Of a DNA stretch of 64,000 bases, positions 38,165 to 49,079 are shown one piece after another. The first letter of the stretch is position 1, and every line of letters starts with the position of its first letter. Source of the DNA: Pyrrhosoma nymphula (taxonomy: Eukaryota; Arthropoda; Insecta; Odonata; Coenagrionidae); contig OY754331.1 of assembly GCA_963573305.1 (NCBI GenBank), positions 151,337,728 through 151,401,727 of the forward strand. Reading direction: 5' to 3'. The position numbers were made by a program, and so were the translations under genes. The notes under the pieces were generated by a model. That model saw only the letters and a program-made list of their open reading frames with translations, searched no databases and had not been told where the DNA came from.

Positions 38165-38510
38165 TCGTGGAAAGTGATCGGGCCATCCCCATCGCATATA
38201 TATCCAAGATAATGGCCTCGACCTCACCCTCTCTACAATTCACAATCTCCCAATCCTTCTGGGATGCCCAACGCCGCCACCCCAGCCCATCCCCCCCCCC
38301 CCCCCCAAAGACGGTCCACGGAATCTCGACACATTACACGCTTTGCATATCTTCGGTCCTTACGACACCCTGAAACCCGGTTTATGGCCTGTAACAGTCA
38401 CTTGATTGCAGAATTGATGCTTCCTTTCGCAAGACTGCATACAATCCCCCTTTGCGTCTCCGCGCTTCTCCGAACTCTTCTCCTCCGCGGAGTATAGGCC
38501 AAACCCGAAA
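38165..38510. other. C-rich block containing a 16-base poly-C run
   Basis: The plus strand is C-rich, with an uninterrupted C run at 38291-38306. Two short frames crossing it (38095-38373 and 38264-38497) encode polyproline because of the run and are not convincing genes. Confidence 0.6.
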
Positions 38511-39153
38511 CACCTCCCATCTGAATTTTACATCGCTATAGATTTGGACATTTTCGAGTCATCAATTGCGTATCTTGGGTTTTCCCCTGACGGAACGTAA
38601 TTTACGATATTTCAAGTACATTACGTTCGCAAATGGCTGAGGCTTCTTATTGTTAGTGGTAGATTAAATACCTATAAAACTGTCACGTACATTTTATGTC
38701 ATATTAAAGTAGAACAGGACATTTACCCCTGCAATGTCAACCGCAGTCTTTCCGCGGCTAGAAACTAACTCGGCCGTCATGAGAAACGTCAGAATTTTCT
38801 TTCAAGTGGCATAGGTTAAACGACGTAAGCACAAAAACTAAATGGTAACATTATATTTCAAATGATCAACTCTCCTGAGAAATGTATACGCGTCAATAAT
38901 TGTGATCTTTCATGAACCCTTATGTTCAACATATGTTTAAAATAATTCATAACAAAACACATCGGAATATTGTCTTCTCCTTTAATTTTATCCATGGAAG
39001 GCTAGGTAGCTATAAGTATTACATGTAAACACCGGTGAAAAACATTGAAACTTCATATTAAACATTAAATATCCAGCCAAAGAAAAGCTTACTCATATTG
39101 TTAGTAAAAAATCAACTAATACGAATTGCATTCAGCGTAACATTTAAAAAATA

Positions 39154-39301
39154 TGAATTATTCTGCATTTGTGGGTTTCCACCGCGTAGGTTGCCTTTTT
39201 TTTAAGACAACAGTTTCGCCCGTGTGTTCCAACAGGCGAAACTGTTGTCTTAAAAAAAAAGCAACCTACGCGGTGGAAACCCGAAAATGCAGAATAATTC
39301 A
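39154..39301. mobile_element. Near-perfect 67-bp-arm palindrome (PLE-related foldback)
   Basis: Arms 39154-39220 and 39235-39301 are almost exact reverse complements, with a 14-base loop. They include TGAATTATTCTGCATTT, the GGTTTCCACCGCGTAGGTTG block and AAGACAACAGTTTCGCC. The right arm reads GGCGAAACTGTTGTCTTA, sharing GAAAC-N4-GTCTTA with the 46.3 kb member, but CTGATGA is absent. The downstream CTGAACGGCACGGAAACC piece resembles the flank of other members. The high arm identity implies a young insertion or gene conversion between arms. Confidence 0.75.
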
Positions 39302-39976
39302 TCTGAACGGCACGGAAACCTACGATGGAATATTTTACAAATATTGCTTTTTTCAAAATTAAAGAAGAAAGTATGCTATAATCGTTTCATATGTAATCTG
39401 CTACGAAGTTATCATAAATTGAGCGCCTAGGGGATCAGACGGCATGACGTATTGGAATTAGTGACTACAGAAATTAACAACACAAACGAAAACCATCTTT
39501 TAAAATTTGCGAAGGATTTCATGACAGTCGCTTATTTCCTCAATGTTGACCTTAAATGTTAACCAAATAAAGACGTTGTTGAAATTCCTCCGTTGCCATT
39601 AACGTTGATGTGTAATTACAGGTGCGTCTAACGCTCATTAAGCAAATAAAATCAGGCTCAGTAACTTAGATTGCTCAGTTTAAACAGGGATGCTGTGAGT
39701 ACCGTAGCATGGCAGCTGGAGGCCAGGTAAGAATGGGAAGTTACTTAGTTCGGAGTGGACTGAGAATTACCTAAAATTCCCTGCAGCACATGTTTGAAAT
39801 CATTTCTAAGTTAATTTCTTCCTATCCAAAGGACTCAACTTTTTGCATATTTCCGCAAATTGAATTCGGATTAATTAGAAAAAAAACATCAAAATTAGAA
39901 AAAGAATTATTCTATTTCCGCTTCCGCAGTATCCGTATAAATAACATATATTCTATTATATACCTGAATTTTTTAA

Positions 39977-40120
39977 CTACAACAAAAAAGTAATTAGTGA
40001 ATTTGTGGGTCGTTGAGGTTTAAGTACTCTAAATACTAATATCCCCTGACTACAACAAAAAATGTATTTAGTGAAATTGTGGGTTTTTGTGGTCAAAGTA
40101 TTCTAAATACTAGTATCCCC
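39977..40120. repeat. Tandem duplication, two ~70-bp units
   Basis: Units 39977-40046 and 40050-40120 share CTACAACAAAAAA, TTAGTGAA-TTGTGGGT and CTAAATACTA-TATCCCC with several substitutions. The duplication is of moderate age. It is not coding. Confidence 0.8.
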
Positions 40121-40642
40121 GGTTCGTAGATATGGCAACTATTTGTCCCCTTTGCGCAGGACTCAGTTCACGGTGACATCATGGCGACTAAGGAATTTCT
40201 CGCCATCTTCCACGCACCCTGCCCAAAATTTAAAAGCCTTCACGGGTTCTTTCGCTATATAATTGTTTCCGAAGGTGTGTTATGTGGGCAGTTCGTGATC
40301 AGAGGTCATGCGAGGCTCCCGTGGCAGCAATGTGATGTCGCACAAGCCACAGAATTCAAAATGACTCTCAGAAGTTATGTAACTTATGTTAAACGTGAAA
40401 TTATATGTTGGAAAAATACTGAGACGGGCGCGCTCGTCATGTGAACCGGCTTTTGAAAGTGATAATGCATGGAGTCATACGTGACAAGAACTCGGCAGAA
40501 AGAAGGCCATGAATTCTGTCGGAAGAACTGTTTTGTCAAATGCAAAATCCAAAAGAAACCCCGAATCAAATTCCCACTGCATACATTTTACAAAACATTC
40601 TCCAGTTCCATACTTAACAATATCAACGGAGACTAGATAGAA

Positions 40643-40780
40643 TTGAAAACAATAATCGAAGGAAGAGCAAATAGGAAGAATTGCAAAGGAAGGCCAAATT
40701 TGGTAAACATCAAGCATATTTTGAAGGACGTTAAAGTGAAAAATTATATAAGTAACTTAGAAAAAAGAATGTGTACTTTA
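40643..40780 (+). mobile_element. Possible LINE ORF2 C-terminal relic
   Basis: Within a 101-codon frame, the first ~40 residues (IIEGRANRKNCKGRPNLVNI then KHILKDVKVKNY) resemble the GRPR-xx-I-x-x-D-V-x-x-x-x-Y tail seen at 22.3 kb. The similarity stops after that. It could be a decayed LINE 3' end or coincidence. Confidence 0.3.
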
Positions 40781-40949
40781 AGCGAAACATTATCCTATAT
40801 TCTAACACCACATAAAAATCCACGAAAAATATTAAGCTCTGCAAATTATCTCCTCGGCAACGATAAGTTATTCCAGAAACCACAGCATTTTGCAGTAGAT
40901 ACATACCGTAAAGAAAATGAACAAGTTAAATACTGCTTTACTAATTAAC

Positions 40950-42640
40950 TACTTAAAGAGGGAATGCGTAAACGTGGACCATTATGGAGAACTTATATTG
41001 TAATAAAAACACTTCCACATCAATTGAGTAAATAAGTCTACTTCCAAATTGAACCTATCAGGCAGGTCCTTTTACTTGGGTCTCTTGTGCAGTATAAACC
41101 CGCTACTTGAAGTTCATAATCTCAGCGTCTCCCTAACGCCGTCTGCCCGTCTGAATTTGAACCGCTGACTGAGGGTATCGTTATCAACTTGTGGCAAGTA
41201 TGACGAATAAGGACCTTTGAAATCATTCAACGCTTCATTTCCTTGTAATATAGTTATAAAGCCAAGCTTCACTTCGGCTCTTGAGACTGCGCTCTAAGGA
41301 TAGGTATTTCATGCGATAAATTTTACTTTAATATTCTTGGTTTTTAGTACAAATTTTGAACAAATTGATGCAATCATATCGGTGATTTAACTGTTGAAAG
41401 CTCAGAGTGGTGTCCGTATTAGCATATGTTTGACGCAAAGTCAGAAAACGTACGCAAAATTTTGTACCGTTTAGCTATCGAAGCCCTTTCTATTAATTTT
41501 TGATTAAAAATTTGTAAGAGATGGTAAATTTTATGATTAATTATTTAATTAATTATTAATCAGCTATAGTTACCATTACAATTTCGAGTTCATATCAGTC
41601 CTGCATGTGAACATTTTACTGAAGATCACATCCTTCATGAGAGTCTAAGCTATAGAGAAAATCACCGTTATCTTGTCGCGCAGAGTGAGTGAACACTGCC
41701 GATAATTATACTCTTGAACGACACAAACTGTAATCTACGTTTCAAGTAACATCGCTAAAATTAACACATTTATTCCAAACACCGAGAAGATGACGATGAA
41801 TCCCAAGAGCCCCACAGATATTCAAGATGTGTTAACTTTCAGGAGACATAGTCACGAAATGAAACATAGCTCCATCAGCCAAATTGTGCATACATACTTT
41901 GTAAATGAAGTAAGCAGTAGAAGTGAGGACATCAAGTGGGGCACCTGCGATGTTTTGGAGAAGCTGGCAACATTCAGAATTTTTACGAGCTCCGAACGGT
42001 GCACGGATCAATTGGCCTTCTTTGGAGATTCATCTGAAAGGACAATTATGAAAAACTCCCATCAACGGAATCCTTGTCAATCAATGTACATTGTAAATAA
42101 TTTACAATATAAATATTTATAATATGTGCATGTAAAAGGGTAAAAGAAATCAAAAATATGCTTCGGAAAATAATAATATAAAATCGATAATGGAGAAAGT
42201 ATGTCTCTTTAAAAAAAAGACCCTTACAGCGTTTTCACATTACGTCAATTTTTATTTATTTTACCATTTCACGACAAAATACATGAATACGCGGTATCAG
42301 TGACTGAAATATATGCATTTGACCTTAACATATGAACATTCACCAACTGGCGTAACTAGCTATTATGATGAATGTATTGTAAACACTCTATCTCTCTTAA
42401 ATGGCAAGTATTATAGCCACATGTAAAACTACTTTACGAAAACTTAATAAACCTTGAAATGTTGGTCTAATCAAGGGCACTGTGCGAGGCTTACTCTGCA
42501 GTTAAGACCCAAAATATAATAATGCAAAATGAGGGCCCGGAAAGGAAAGTAGGAGAGGACGCTGAATTGGAAGAAACGTGGATATAGTTTACCACGGCAT
42601 AAGCTAGAAAAACGAGGATACTGTCTGTAGTTTTTTCCCC
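40950..42640. other. Unassigned noncoding DNA
   Basis: No recognised gene. A 110-codon frame at 41790-42122 has no motif or supporting context. Confidence 0.45.
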
Positions 42641-42689
42641 TTGAAGCGGGCGAGGTACATCTTAACGATGCATGTGTTTTACACTGATA

Positions 42690-43645
42690 TAGAAATCAGA
42701 CGTCCTGCAGCTCCCTCACCCGGCCGCCCTCCGTTGGGGACTGAGGAGCGAAAAAAGGAAACATTACCAACCCTCTCCCATTCGCCTTTAATCCATTTGC
42801 CCAATTACAGTTACAACCGCGCCCTCATTCCGAGCAACGACCAAGGAAGCTTGAACCCCTTATCTCTCGCATCGCACCCTCCGCAGTCTTCGCTCTCACC
42901 AATACCTTACAGCATCCTCATGCTTCTTCTCCTCTTTCACCCTGACTGCAACTCCGTATTCCTTGGTCTAACCTTTCCAACAGCATCTCAATCCTCCAAG
43001 ACGCCCATAGACTCCTCTCAGCATCCTCCTAAAGTGCGCTAACCCACGCTTGCTTCTCCTTTTTCAAACGAGGCGTTCCTTCACTTGATGGGCATCCCAA
43101 TTCCAGTTGGGAAACGCAATCGCATTCAATGACGTCTCTACAGCTTCACACAAGGGTTACAGTTAATAGAGAGAAGCACCTCATTCCCCCATTTTCCCAT
43201 TTCACCTGCCCTCCTCCCTCATAGACACTATTACCTCTATTTCTCCATGTAGGCAAATGAAATATCATTACTTTTTAATACTTTCACGTCATGTTTATTT
43301 TTCTTCTCCCTGCTTGCTTATTTCCTCCACTCCCGGCCTTCTTTACCGCCACCGCCACTACCACGCCAGCCATTCGCTACTCATCACGAGCATTACGCTT
43401 CTCTAATGGTTCGTTATCTCACCTCTTTCCTTCATTCCCTTCTTGAGACGACGCCCTCTTCATCTCACCCCATTACCTCCCCGGCCGTCTCCCGTTCACT
43501 CGCTCCGCCTCCACTCCAGGGGATCCTCAACAAGAAAACGGCTCTCCTGACTGCTTCTCCCCCTCCCGTTAACCTTCGACCCAGCCGAGTCTTCCCTCAC
43601 CGTAACAATCGCATCACGCCACCAAAATCCAGACCACTTCCTTAA
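42690..43645. other. Long C-rich block
   Basis: The plus strand is C-rich over nearly 1 kb. Frames at 42641-43042 (133 codons) and 43406-43645 (79 codons) are P/S/L/H-rich without domains and appear compositional. Confidence 0.45.
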
Positions 43646-43767
43646 TTATTTTGCCCAGGTTTTGGCACTTGAACTTCAAATGGGGTTGTATGTGTTTACG
43701 TGAGAGGCAAGGATATGTATACGGCGGGGGGCAGGGCGACATGCTCTCTCGGGATTCTTAATAGGTC

Positions 43768-45350
43768 TTGACTATCGTATTCGACCGCACCAGCCTGTGC
43801 GGTGTGCGTCACCTCCAGTTGGCATCCAACATCTCACTGCCGGCTCTTATCCTCCACCTCCCAACGAAATTACTACTGTATGACACAATTGATGTGATTG
43901 ACAGTAAAAACATACAGCGCTTACATCATTCGTGTTTTATTCTAATAACTGCTGATCGCTTACAAGAAAACTAGTTGTAGATTACGTTATATGGCTTCCA
44001 GTTTCACGAAGCATTACTATCAGAAGTAACCCGTCTCTCTCACCTTTCCTTGCCATGAAAGAACATCATTCAGTAATTTATTAACAGGGACAACGCCACA
44101 GGGCGTCGAAATTGTAAAATCTCTGGATTTTTTAAAGAAAAACTTAACGAAGTTTTTCACATTACATTGGCGTATAGTGTTATGGGAGAATGATGAAGAT
44201 ACATTGAACAGAGAGAATCACCAATGGGGAAGTACAGCGAAGTGCTCGGCAAAAAAGATGCTTTGTGAAAATTCTGCTAAGTGGAGGAGACAAACTTATT
44301 ACTGGAGATGACAAAGAATAACGAACATGAAATAAATTATGATGAATATAAAAATTATGAATTTTATAGGAATGAAGAAGTTAGCAAAAGAAATAATAGG
44401 GAAGAAAGCTTCGTAAAACTGTGATTATTAAAAGTTGTTGATGGCATGGAATGAACCCATTTTATTTATACGAAACGTCTTGAAAATATACGGGAGATAA
44501 TTCTGCATTACTTTATCAATTGATGATTTTTACTACAATTTGTATTGAATTTCTAACTTGAGCATGAAAAATTTTCAATTCGCAAAATTTCAGCTTTTTA
44601 TTACGAAAAGAATCGTATTCTATGTTATCCGCAACTCAAAATTCTACGTAGCCTAAGTAGAGTTTTAAATAATTTTCTAATATTCTTATATTGATTCTCC
44701 TCGCCCATCTCCCAAGTTTCATATACCAGTATCATACCGAAGCATTTCAATTTATGTAATTTCTCTTCTCATCCAGGGAACTATGCAATCTTTTTCTGCT
44801 GCCTCTCGCGAACTTTTGTCACGGCGTCAGAAAAAAAATGCTGTCTTCCACCAGAAATTGCAACAAAAATTCCACGCCTAAGTAGTGTGAGGCGAAAATA
44901 GGACGTAGCAATAAGAACTAGAGGACTCTGCCGCGCGAGGAATAATTATAACATGGGAGCCCTTGAGAATGCATTTATGGGAGGATGTGCGCCTGGGGGC
45001 AAATCACGAAATGTTCTGCGCATTAGGTCGCCGGAATTGTAAAAATGGTGTCACAAGTTTTAACAGCCCCGCGAATACTTGCTTCAGGGGATTTCGCATT
45101 GAAACATTCTCGTACATTATTACGGCCTCCGCCATTTTAGCCACCCGAGAGGATATTAATGTGAGCAATGTGATAAATCAAGCACTGCAATCCGCATTAA
45201 ATATATATAATATTTTTGGTAAAAGCAAACGTGTGAAAATGTAAGTTGCTGGGTCCAAAAATTTAAAACCTTCCAAATGACGTCACAGGCCCTTGTTTAC
45301 ACATAAACCACTTCTATCTTTATCGTGAGTATCACATGACTTTCCTCAGA
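43768..45350. other. Unassigned noncoding DNA
   Basis: No recognised feature. A 93-codon frame at 44963-45244 resembles nothing I know. Confidence 0.45.
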
Positions 45351-45354
45351 GTAT

Positions 45355-45560
45355 CGGGTTGGTGTAGTGGCTAGAGAGTTCGCTTCACGTTAAGAGGGCC
45401 CAGGTTTTAATTCCGGCATCGCAGAGGTTTTCAGAGAAAATCCGATCACCACTTAAGTGGAGAGAAGTTAAAGTGCAGTACTCAGTCAGTCGGATGGGTC
45501 GCAAAACTGTAGTCCGCTAGGTACCTATTTCTTATAGTAACCAAATTCCAGGCTTCCCTC
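45355..45560 (+). mobile_element. tRNA-derived SINE (family 2)
   Basis: The head GGTTGGTGTAGTGGCTAGAG carries an A-box-like motif. CCCAGGTTTTAATTCCGGC holds a degenerate B box (expected GGTTCGAATCC) about 35 bases on. A tRNA-unrelated body follows with AAAATCCGATCACC and CAGTACTCAGTCAGTC. The B box is mutated, so pol III activity is unlikely. Relatives lie at 50945, 55776 and 56050, and it differs from the GGTGGCGGCGGGG family. Confidence 0.7.
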
Positions 45561-46237
45561 TTCCCTTCCACAATTCCCCATGAACTCAATGGTTCAAATG
45601 ACCTTTTTGTCAGTCGTCTCCCCAAGTAACCAACCAGCCATTGAATTTCCTTTTTCTATTTTAAGTATTATTTGTTCATTCCCAACTAGGATAAGATTGT
45701 AAAAAGACCCTAAATATGTTCTAATCGGAGAGATATTGATAAAAGAGAAAAACAGTAAAAATGGAGGCATAGTATAAAGCATAATATGAAACTGTGATCT
45801 ATTATGAAGCCATTTGCAGGGAAAATTATTCGCCTAAGCGTCACAAAAACGCGAGGTGAGAACCATTTCCCACTCCTTCAAATGCGTTGTAATTACTTTT
45901 TAGCAAGGTTGTGGAGGGACTACTCCACTGCCCGAAGAGAAACTTTCGTCCAGCACATCGACTTTTTGTTAGTACAAACTAAAAATTCTCGAATTTATTG
46001 TAAAATCTCGCTAATTACCTTGTTTTACCGTGATCATTCCGTGGTAATTAAATATGTCACGTGATTGAGAGACAGAGTGAGAGAAAGAGAATAAGGTTGA
46101 GAGTATAATGGGGATGAAAAAATGAATCTGCAACAGGAAATTCACTCATGAATCGCGACAATGCCTCTGGGATTACGTCTGGGTGTCACAGGCCGAGAAG
46201 GAGATTGGGGTATGAATCTCACTGAACCACTAGCAGT

Positions 46238-46450
46238 TCATCTTGAATAACTTTAAACTTTGTATTTCCACTTGAAATTTATTTTACTACGACCATGGTT
46301 TCGACGACAGGTTCGTGGGTTCGAGGATGGGTTCGAGGGCGTCATCATCAGGTGACATCATACCTGATGATGACGCCCTGTCGTCGAAACCATGGTCTTA
46401 GTAAAATAAATTTCAAGTGGAAACACAAAGTTTAAAGTTATTCAAGATGA
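46238..46450. mobile_element. Foldback repeat of the PLE-related family with hammerhead-like core
   Basis: Left (46238-46352) and right (46361-46450) arms pair through TCATCTTGAATAACTTTAAA at the outer ends and GGCGTCATCATCAGGT at the inner ends. The left arm has an extra ~27 bases near 46310-46337 made of GGTTCGTGG/GGTTCGAGG-like units. The right arm contains CTGATGA (46364-46370), stem GACG/CGTC, GAAAC (46386-46390) and palindrome ACCATGGT (46389-46396). Just downstream, AAGTTCCACATAG (46457-46469) and CTGAAACCATC recur with the 22.7 kb copy, so the element extends to about 46490. Confidence 0.75.
46364..46397 (+). ncRNA. Candidate minimal hammerhead ribozyme motif (copy at 46.4 kb)
   Basis: CTGATGA, stem II GACG (46372-46375) with CGTC (46382-46385), GAAA, stem III ACC/GGT with an AT loop, and a GTC site with predicted cleavage after C46397. 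T46371 is unpaired. Stem I is poor: the first potential pair is a mismatch, followed by A-T and T-A. It is probably inactive or dependent on a dimer. Confidence 0.4.
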
Positions 46451-46494
46451 ATTCCAAGTTCCACATAGTAACGCCTGAAACCATCAATTTTTTC

Positions 46495-48380
46495 ACTAGC
46501 AGTTTTCAGCAGCAGTAGCGATGATGAATAGAAATGAACGGACCACGGTGATGAACGCAGAAGGATGGAGCAAATAATCACCCACAATATAGAGACGTTC
46601 ACGTGGGTAGGTAGGGGGAGAGCGCAAGAAAAAAGTGGTGTGTCATATAATGAGGTATGAATGGGGTCTACTGAGGGGAGTAGAAGGTCGAGGGAGACGT
46701 ATTAATCCGTCGCGATGGGTTTTTCGGGCAACCTCTTCCTAAGGAACCTGAGACATTCCAAAATGAGCGAACCGAGACTGAATGCAGCGTTCGAATGAGG
46801 TAACGTGAAATGATCCAGCCGTGGATGATGGTATCAGGAGTACGGGGTTAATATAAATCACGTCAGTTTTCCATCGTTTACATCCAAGCATTACTCGTCT
46901 GCGCTATAACAGGAACGCATATGTCAATGAAATTTACCATTTTGTCTACTATCTACCATTATATCTTTCCATTATATACCATGATATCAGGGATGTGAAA
47001 CGTAACCGAACCTCTGATGCGGTACGGTTCCACGTGAAACCAAATCGTTTTCTCGGTTAGAGAGCGATTCGGTCCGAACCGAACCGTGTCTGCGAAAGGA
47101 AAGTGGTTCGGTTCAAGCTGAATCGGAAGTACAGAACTTTGCCCTTCATTCCATCCCCATGGGTGATCACTACAAATCAATTACCATAAAATTGTTAATT
47201 AATTCGTCTCTACTCTCGAAAGCATATCTCGATTTCAGTAATCATTTTCAACGTTAAGCGGGATACATTCCTAAATATTAAGTCGCGAATCAGATATTTA
47301 CATCATCTTCTCATATCAGCAACAGTCTTTTCCTCCACCTAACTACAGTAAAATATCAAGCATTTTGATGTTAAATTACCTTATGTCAATACCCGTCATT
47401 ACGATCGAAATACAATCGTGACGATGGTAGAAATCAATGCCTTTATGTAGGTACATAAGAATTGGAGCCCAAGGTACTTTCCATGAATTAATTTGTTCTA
47501 CTCTAGAATGTATAAGGATTCTATACAATTTTTTGGCAAAAATGTAAGTGGAGGTTCTAAAAAAATTGTCTTTGATATAATTTGTTACATTTACCTAAAA
47601 CGGAGAAGATAATTTCACATATTATTGTTTATGTAATCCAATAATTATCCGGGAAATTCTTTAAAATTTGCATGTGAGCATTTTATTTTGTGGAAAATAT
47701 TAAGTCATTAGTCATTCTGTCTAGGCTAACCACTTAAAACATGATATACTATCTACCTTAGTGAGATCCACATCTACCATTGTTTGATGAATAGTTTCTT
47801 ACTCTGGGCTCACGACGTTAACAATGCAACTTCTATTATCATGATGTACCTACCTTGCCCAATAGTAACTAACATTTAAATAATGGCACTAATATCATAA
47901 AATTGATTAATTTATATGTCTCTTATAAATACGTACATCTCTAATACATTTATCAAAAACAATGAAACATAAAAATTTCCTATACGTATTATGCTATTAT
48001 ACACATATACTATGATGATCCGACGAAATAGCTGATTAAAAAGAGATAAATCAAACAATACTAGACAAATAATTTCTGCATTAAATGAATATTTCACAGA
48101 AAACCATTTACCGCAATATTTAGTGGCATAAAAATAAATATTTATACACTCTGGATCCATAAAACGGTATACGTAAAAATTATCAATCGTCATTTAATCG
48201 GGCAACGGTCGGCCACAATGAAAAAAACGAATTCTTCTAGATAACCGAACTTGATCATCGTTGAGCTGGGATCGAATTTGGTTGGTCTAGTTCGGCTCTG
48301 GTGATGTTCTCCAACGTCATCAAGAGGGTTGTTGAAAGGGCGGAGTAACCACAGCATACGAAGCAATCAAATGGACATTT
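46495..48380. other. Unassigned noncoding DNA
   Basis: AT-rich. A GGTTCGGT-rich patch lies near 47000-47130 (for example GGTCCGAACCGAACCG). No recognised gene. Confidence 0.4.
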
Positions 48381-48383
48381 GCC

Positions 48384-48512
48384 AACCTCGGTGGCGGCGT
48401 GGTGAAGTCCTCGCCTGCTACCCAAAGGTCGCAGGTTCGAGTCCCGACTGGGTTGAAATTCACCTCCCAGGGCATCATTGTTTGTGCTCGTCCGTTGTCG
48501 ATTGTTAAACAC
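48384..48512 (+). mobile_element. tRNA-derived SINE (family 1), 3'-truncated at a PLE junction
   Basis: CCTCGGTGGCGGCGTGGTGA (A box region) and GGTTCGAGTCCCGAC (B box) match the heads at 32.19 and 59.49 kb, followed by GGGCATCATTGTTTGTGCTC. After GATTGTTAA the SINE body stops and the PLE coding fragment begins within a few bases. The AAAGGCCAT end present in the other copies is absent. Confidence 0.8.
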
Positions 48513-48720
48513 CTCCGTGAACCACGTATATATTGGTAAAACTGGAAGGAATTTCAAAATAAGAACTAAAGAACATGTCAAGGACGAGGGAAAAACGAAC
48601 CCATCATCGCTTATGGCAAGACATTTTACGGAGTGCTCACAGACTACCCAGTGGATTCCAGACTACCTCCACATTAGACCCAAAAGCCGACGACTGGATG
48701 CACTGGTCAACAGGAGATAG
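48513..48720 (+). pseudogene. Penelope-like element GIY-YIG endonuclease fragment
   Basis: The frame reads SVNHVYIGKTGRNFKIRTKE, then HVKDE, a SSLMARHFTEC segment, and ends after RRLDALVNRR at a TAG (48718-48720). YIGKTGR is the second half of the GIY-YIG motif, and R-x-x-E-H holds the conserved helix residues. H-F-x-E/T and a terminal basic RRLDAL helix also fit the C-terminal endonuclease of Penelope-like retroelements. The first GIY strand, the linker and the reverse transcriptase are missing, with a SINE in their place. Similarity appears to continue after the TAG, so that stop is probably premature. The first 12 residues of the longer open frame belong to the SINE. Confidence 0.8.
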
Positions 48721-49075
48721 TACAACACAATACACATTAAACACGTTTGAATAGCATCTCCTTCCTGAACCATTCCCCTTGCTAGCTTTAACCTTTTTAA
48801 TCTTCTATCTTGAAATGTATAACAAACGTGATTATTTCACCGCTCATGTTCCCACCTCTATCCACTTTCCCCTCCCACCTCCTCAATTGCTCAACCTATA
48901 TACATCTGAGTCCCTTCCGTAGAAATTCGTGTTTAAACCAATTGCCTGAGGAGGATGTATTAAAATCGAAACGCGTCGTACGGGAAATAAAAAAGGTGTG
49001 GAAAAGTACAAAAAAATGTATCTGTTCTTATTGAAATGAGCTTCCACATATTGGAGTCTGATTCCGTCAATTATA
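48721..49075 (+). mobile_element. Penelope-like element 3' region with hammerhead-like core
   Basis: This runs from the endonuclease stop through a pyrimidine-rich stretch (48830-48905) to CTGAGGAGGAT, ATCGAAACGCGTCGTACG and GAAATAAAAAAGGTGTGG. GTAC-GAAATAAA-GTGGAA matches the 22.6 kb foldback, which ties that dispersed family to PLEs. A TTCCACATATTGGAGTCTG piece near 49031-49050 parallels the AACTTCCACATAG segment downstream of the other copies. Confidence 0.65.
48943..48980 (+). ncRNA. Candidate minimal hammerhead ribozyme motif in PLE 3' region
   Basis: CTGAGGA (48946-48952) fits the CUGANGA core. Stem II GAT (48954-48956) pairs with ATC (48965-48967). GAAAC lies at 48968-48972, stem III is the palindrome ACGCGT (48971-48976), and a GTC site follows with predicted cleavage after C48977. 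Stem I pairs TGC (48943-48945) with GTA (48978-48980) through one wobble. Minimal hammerheads with tiny stem III are known in PLEs. The match here is by structure, and activity is untested. Confidence 0.5.
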
Positions 49076-49079
49076 TGCC

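Noticed and set aside
41790..42122. 110-codon frame as a gene
   Set aside because: No motif or context; the length is compatible with chance in this window.
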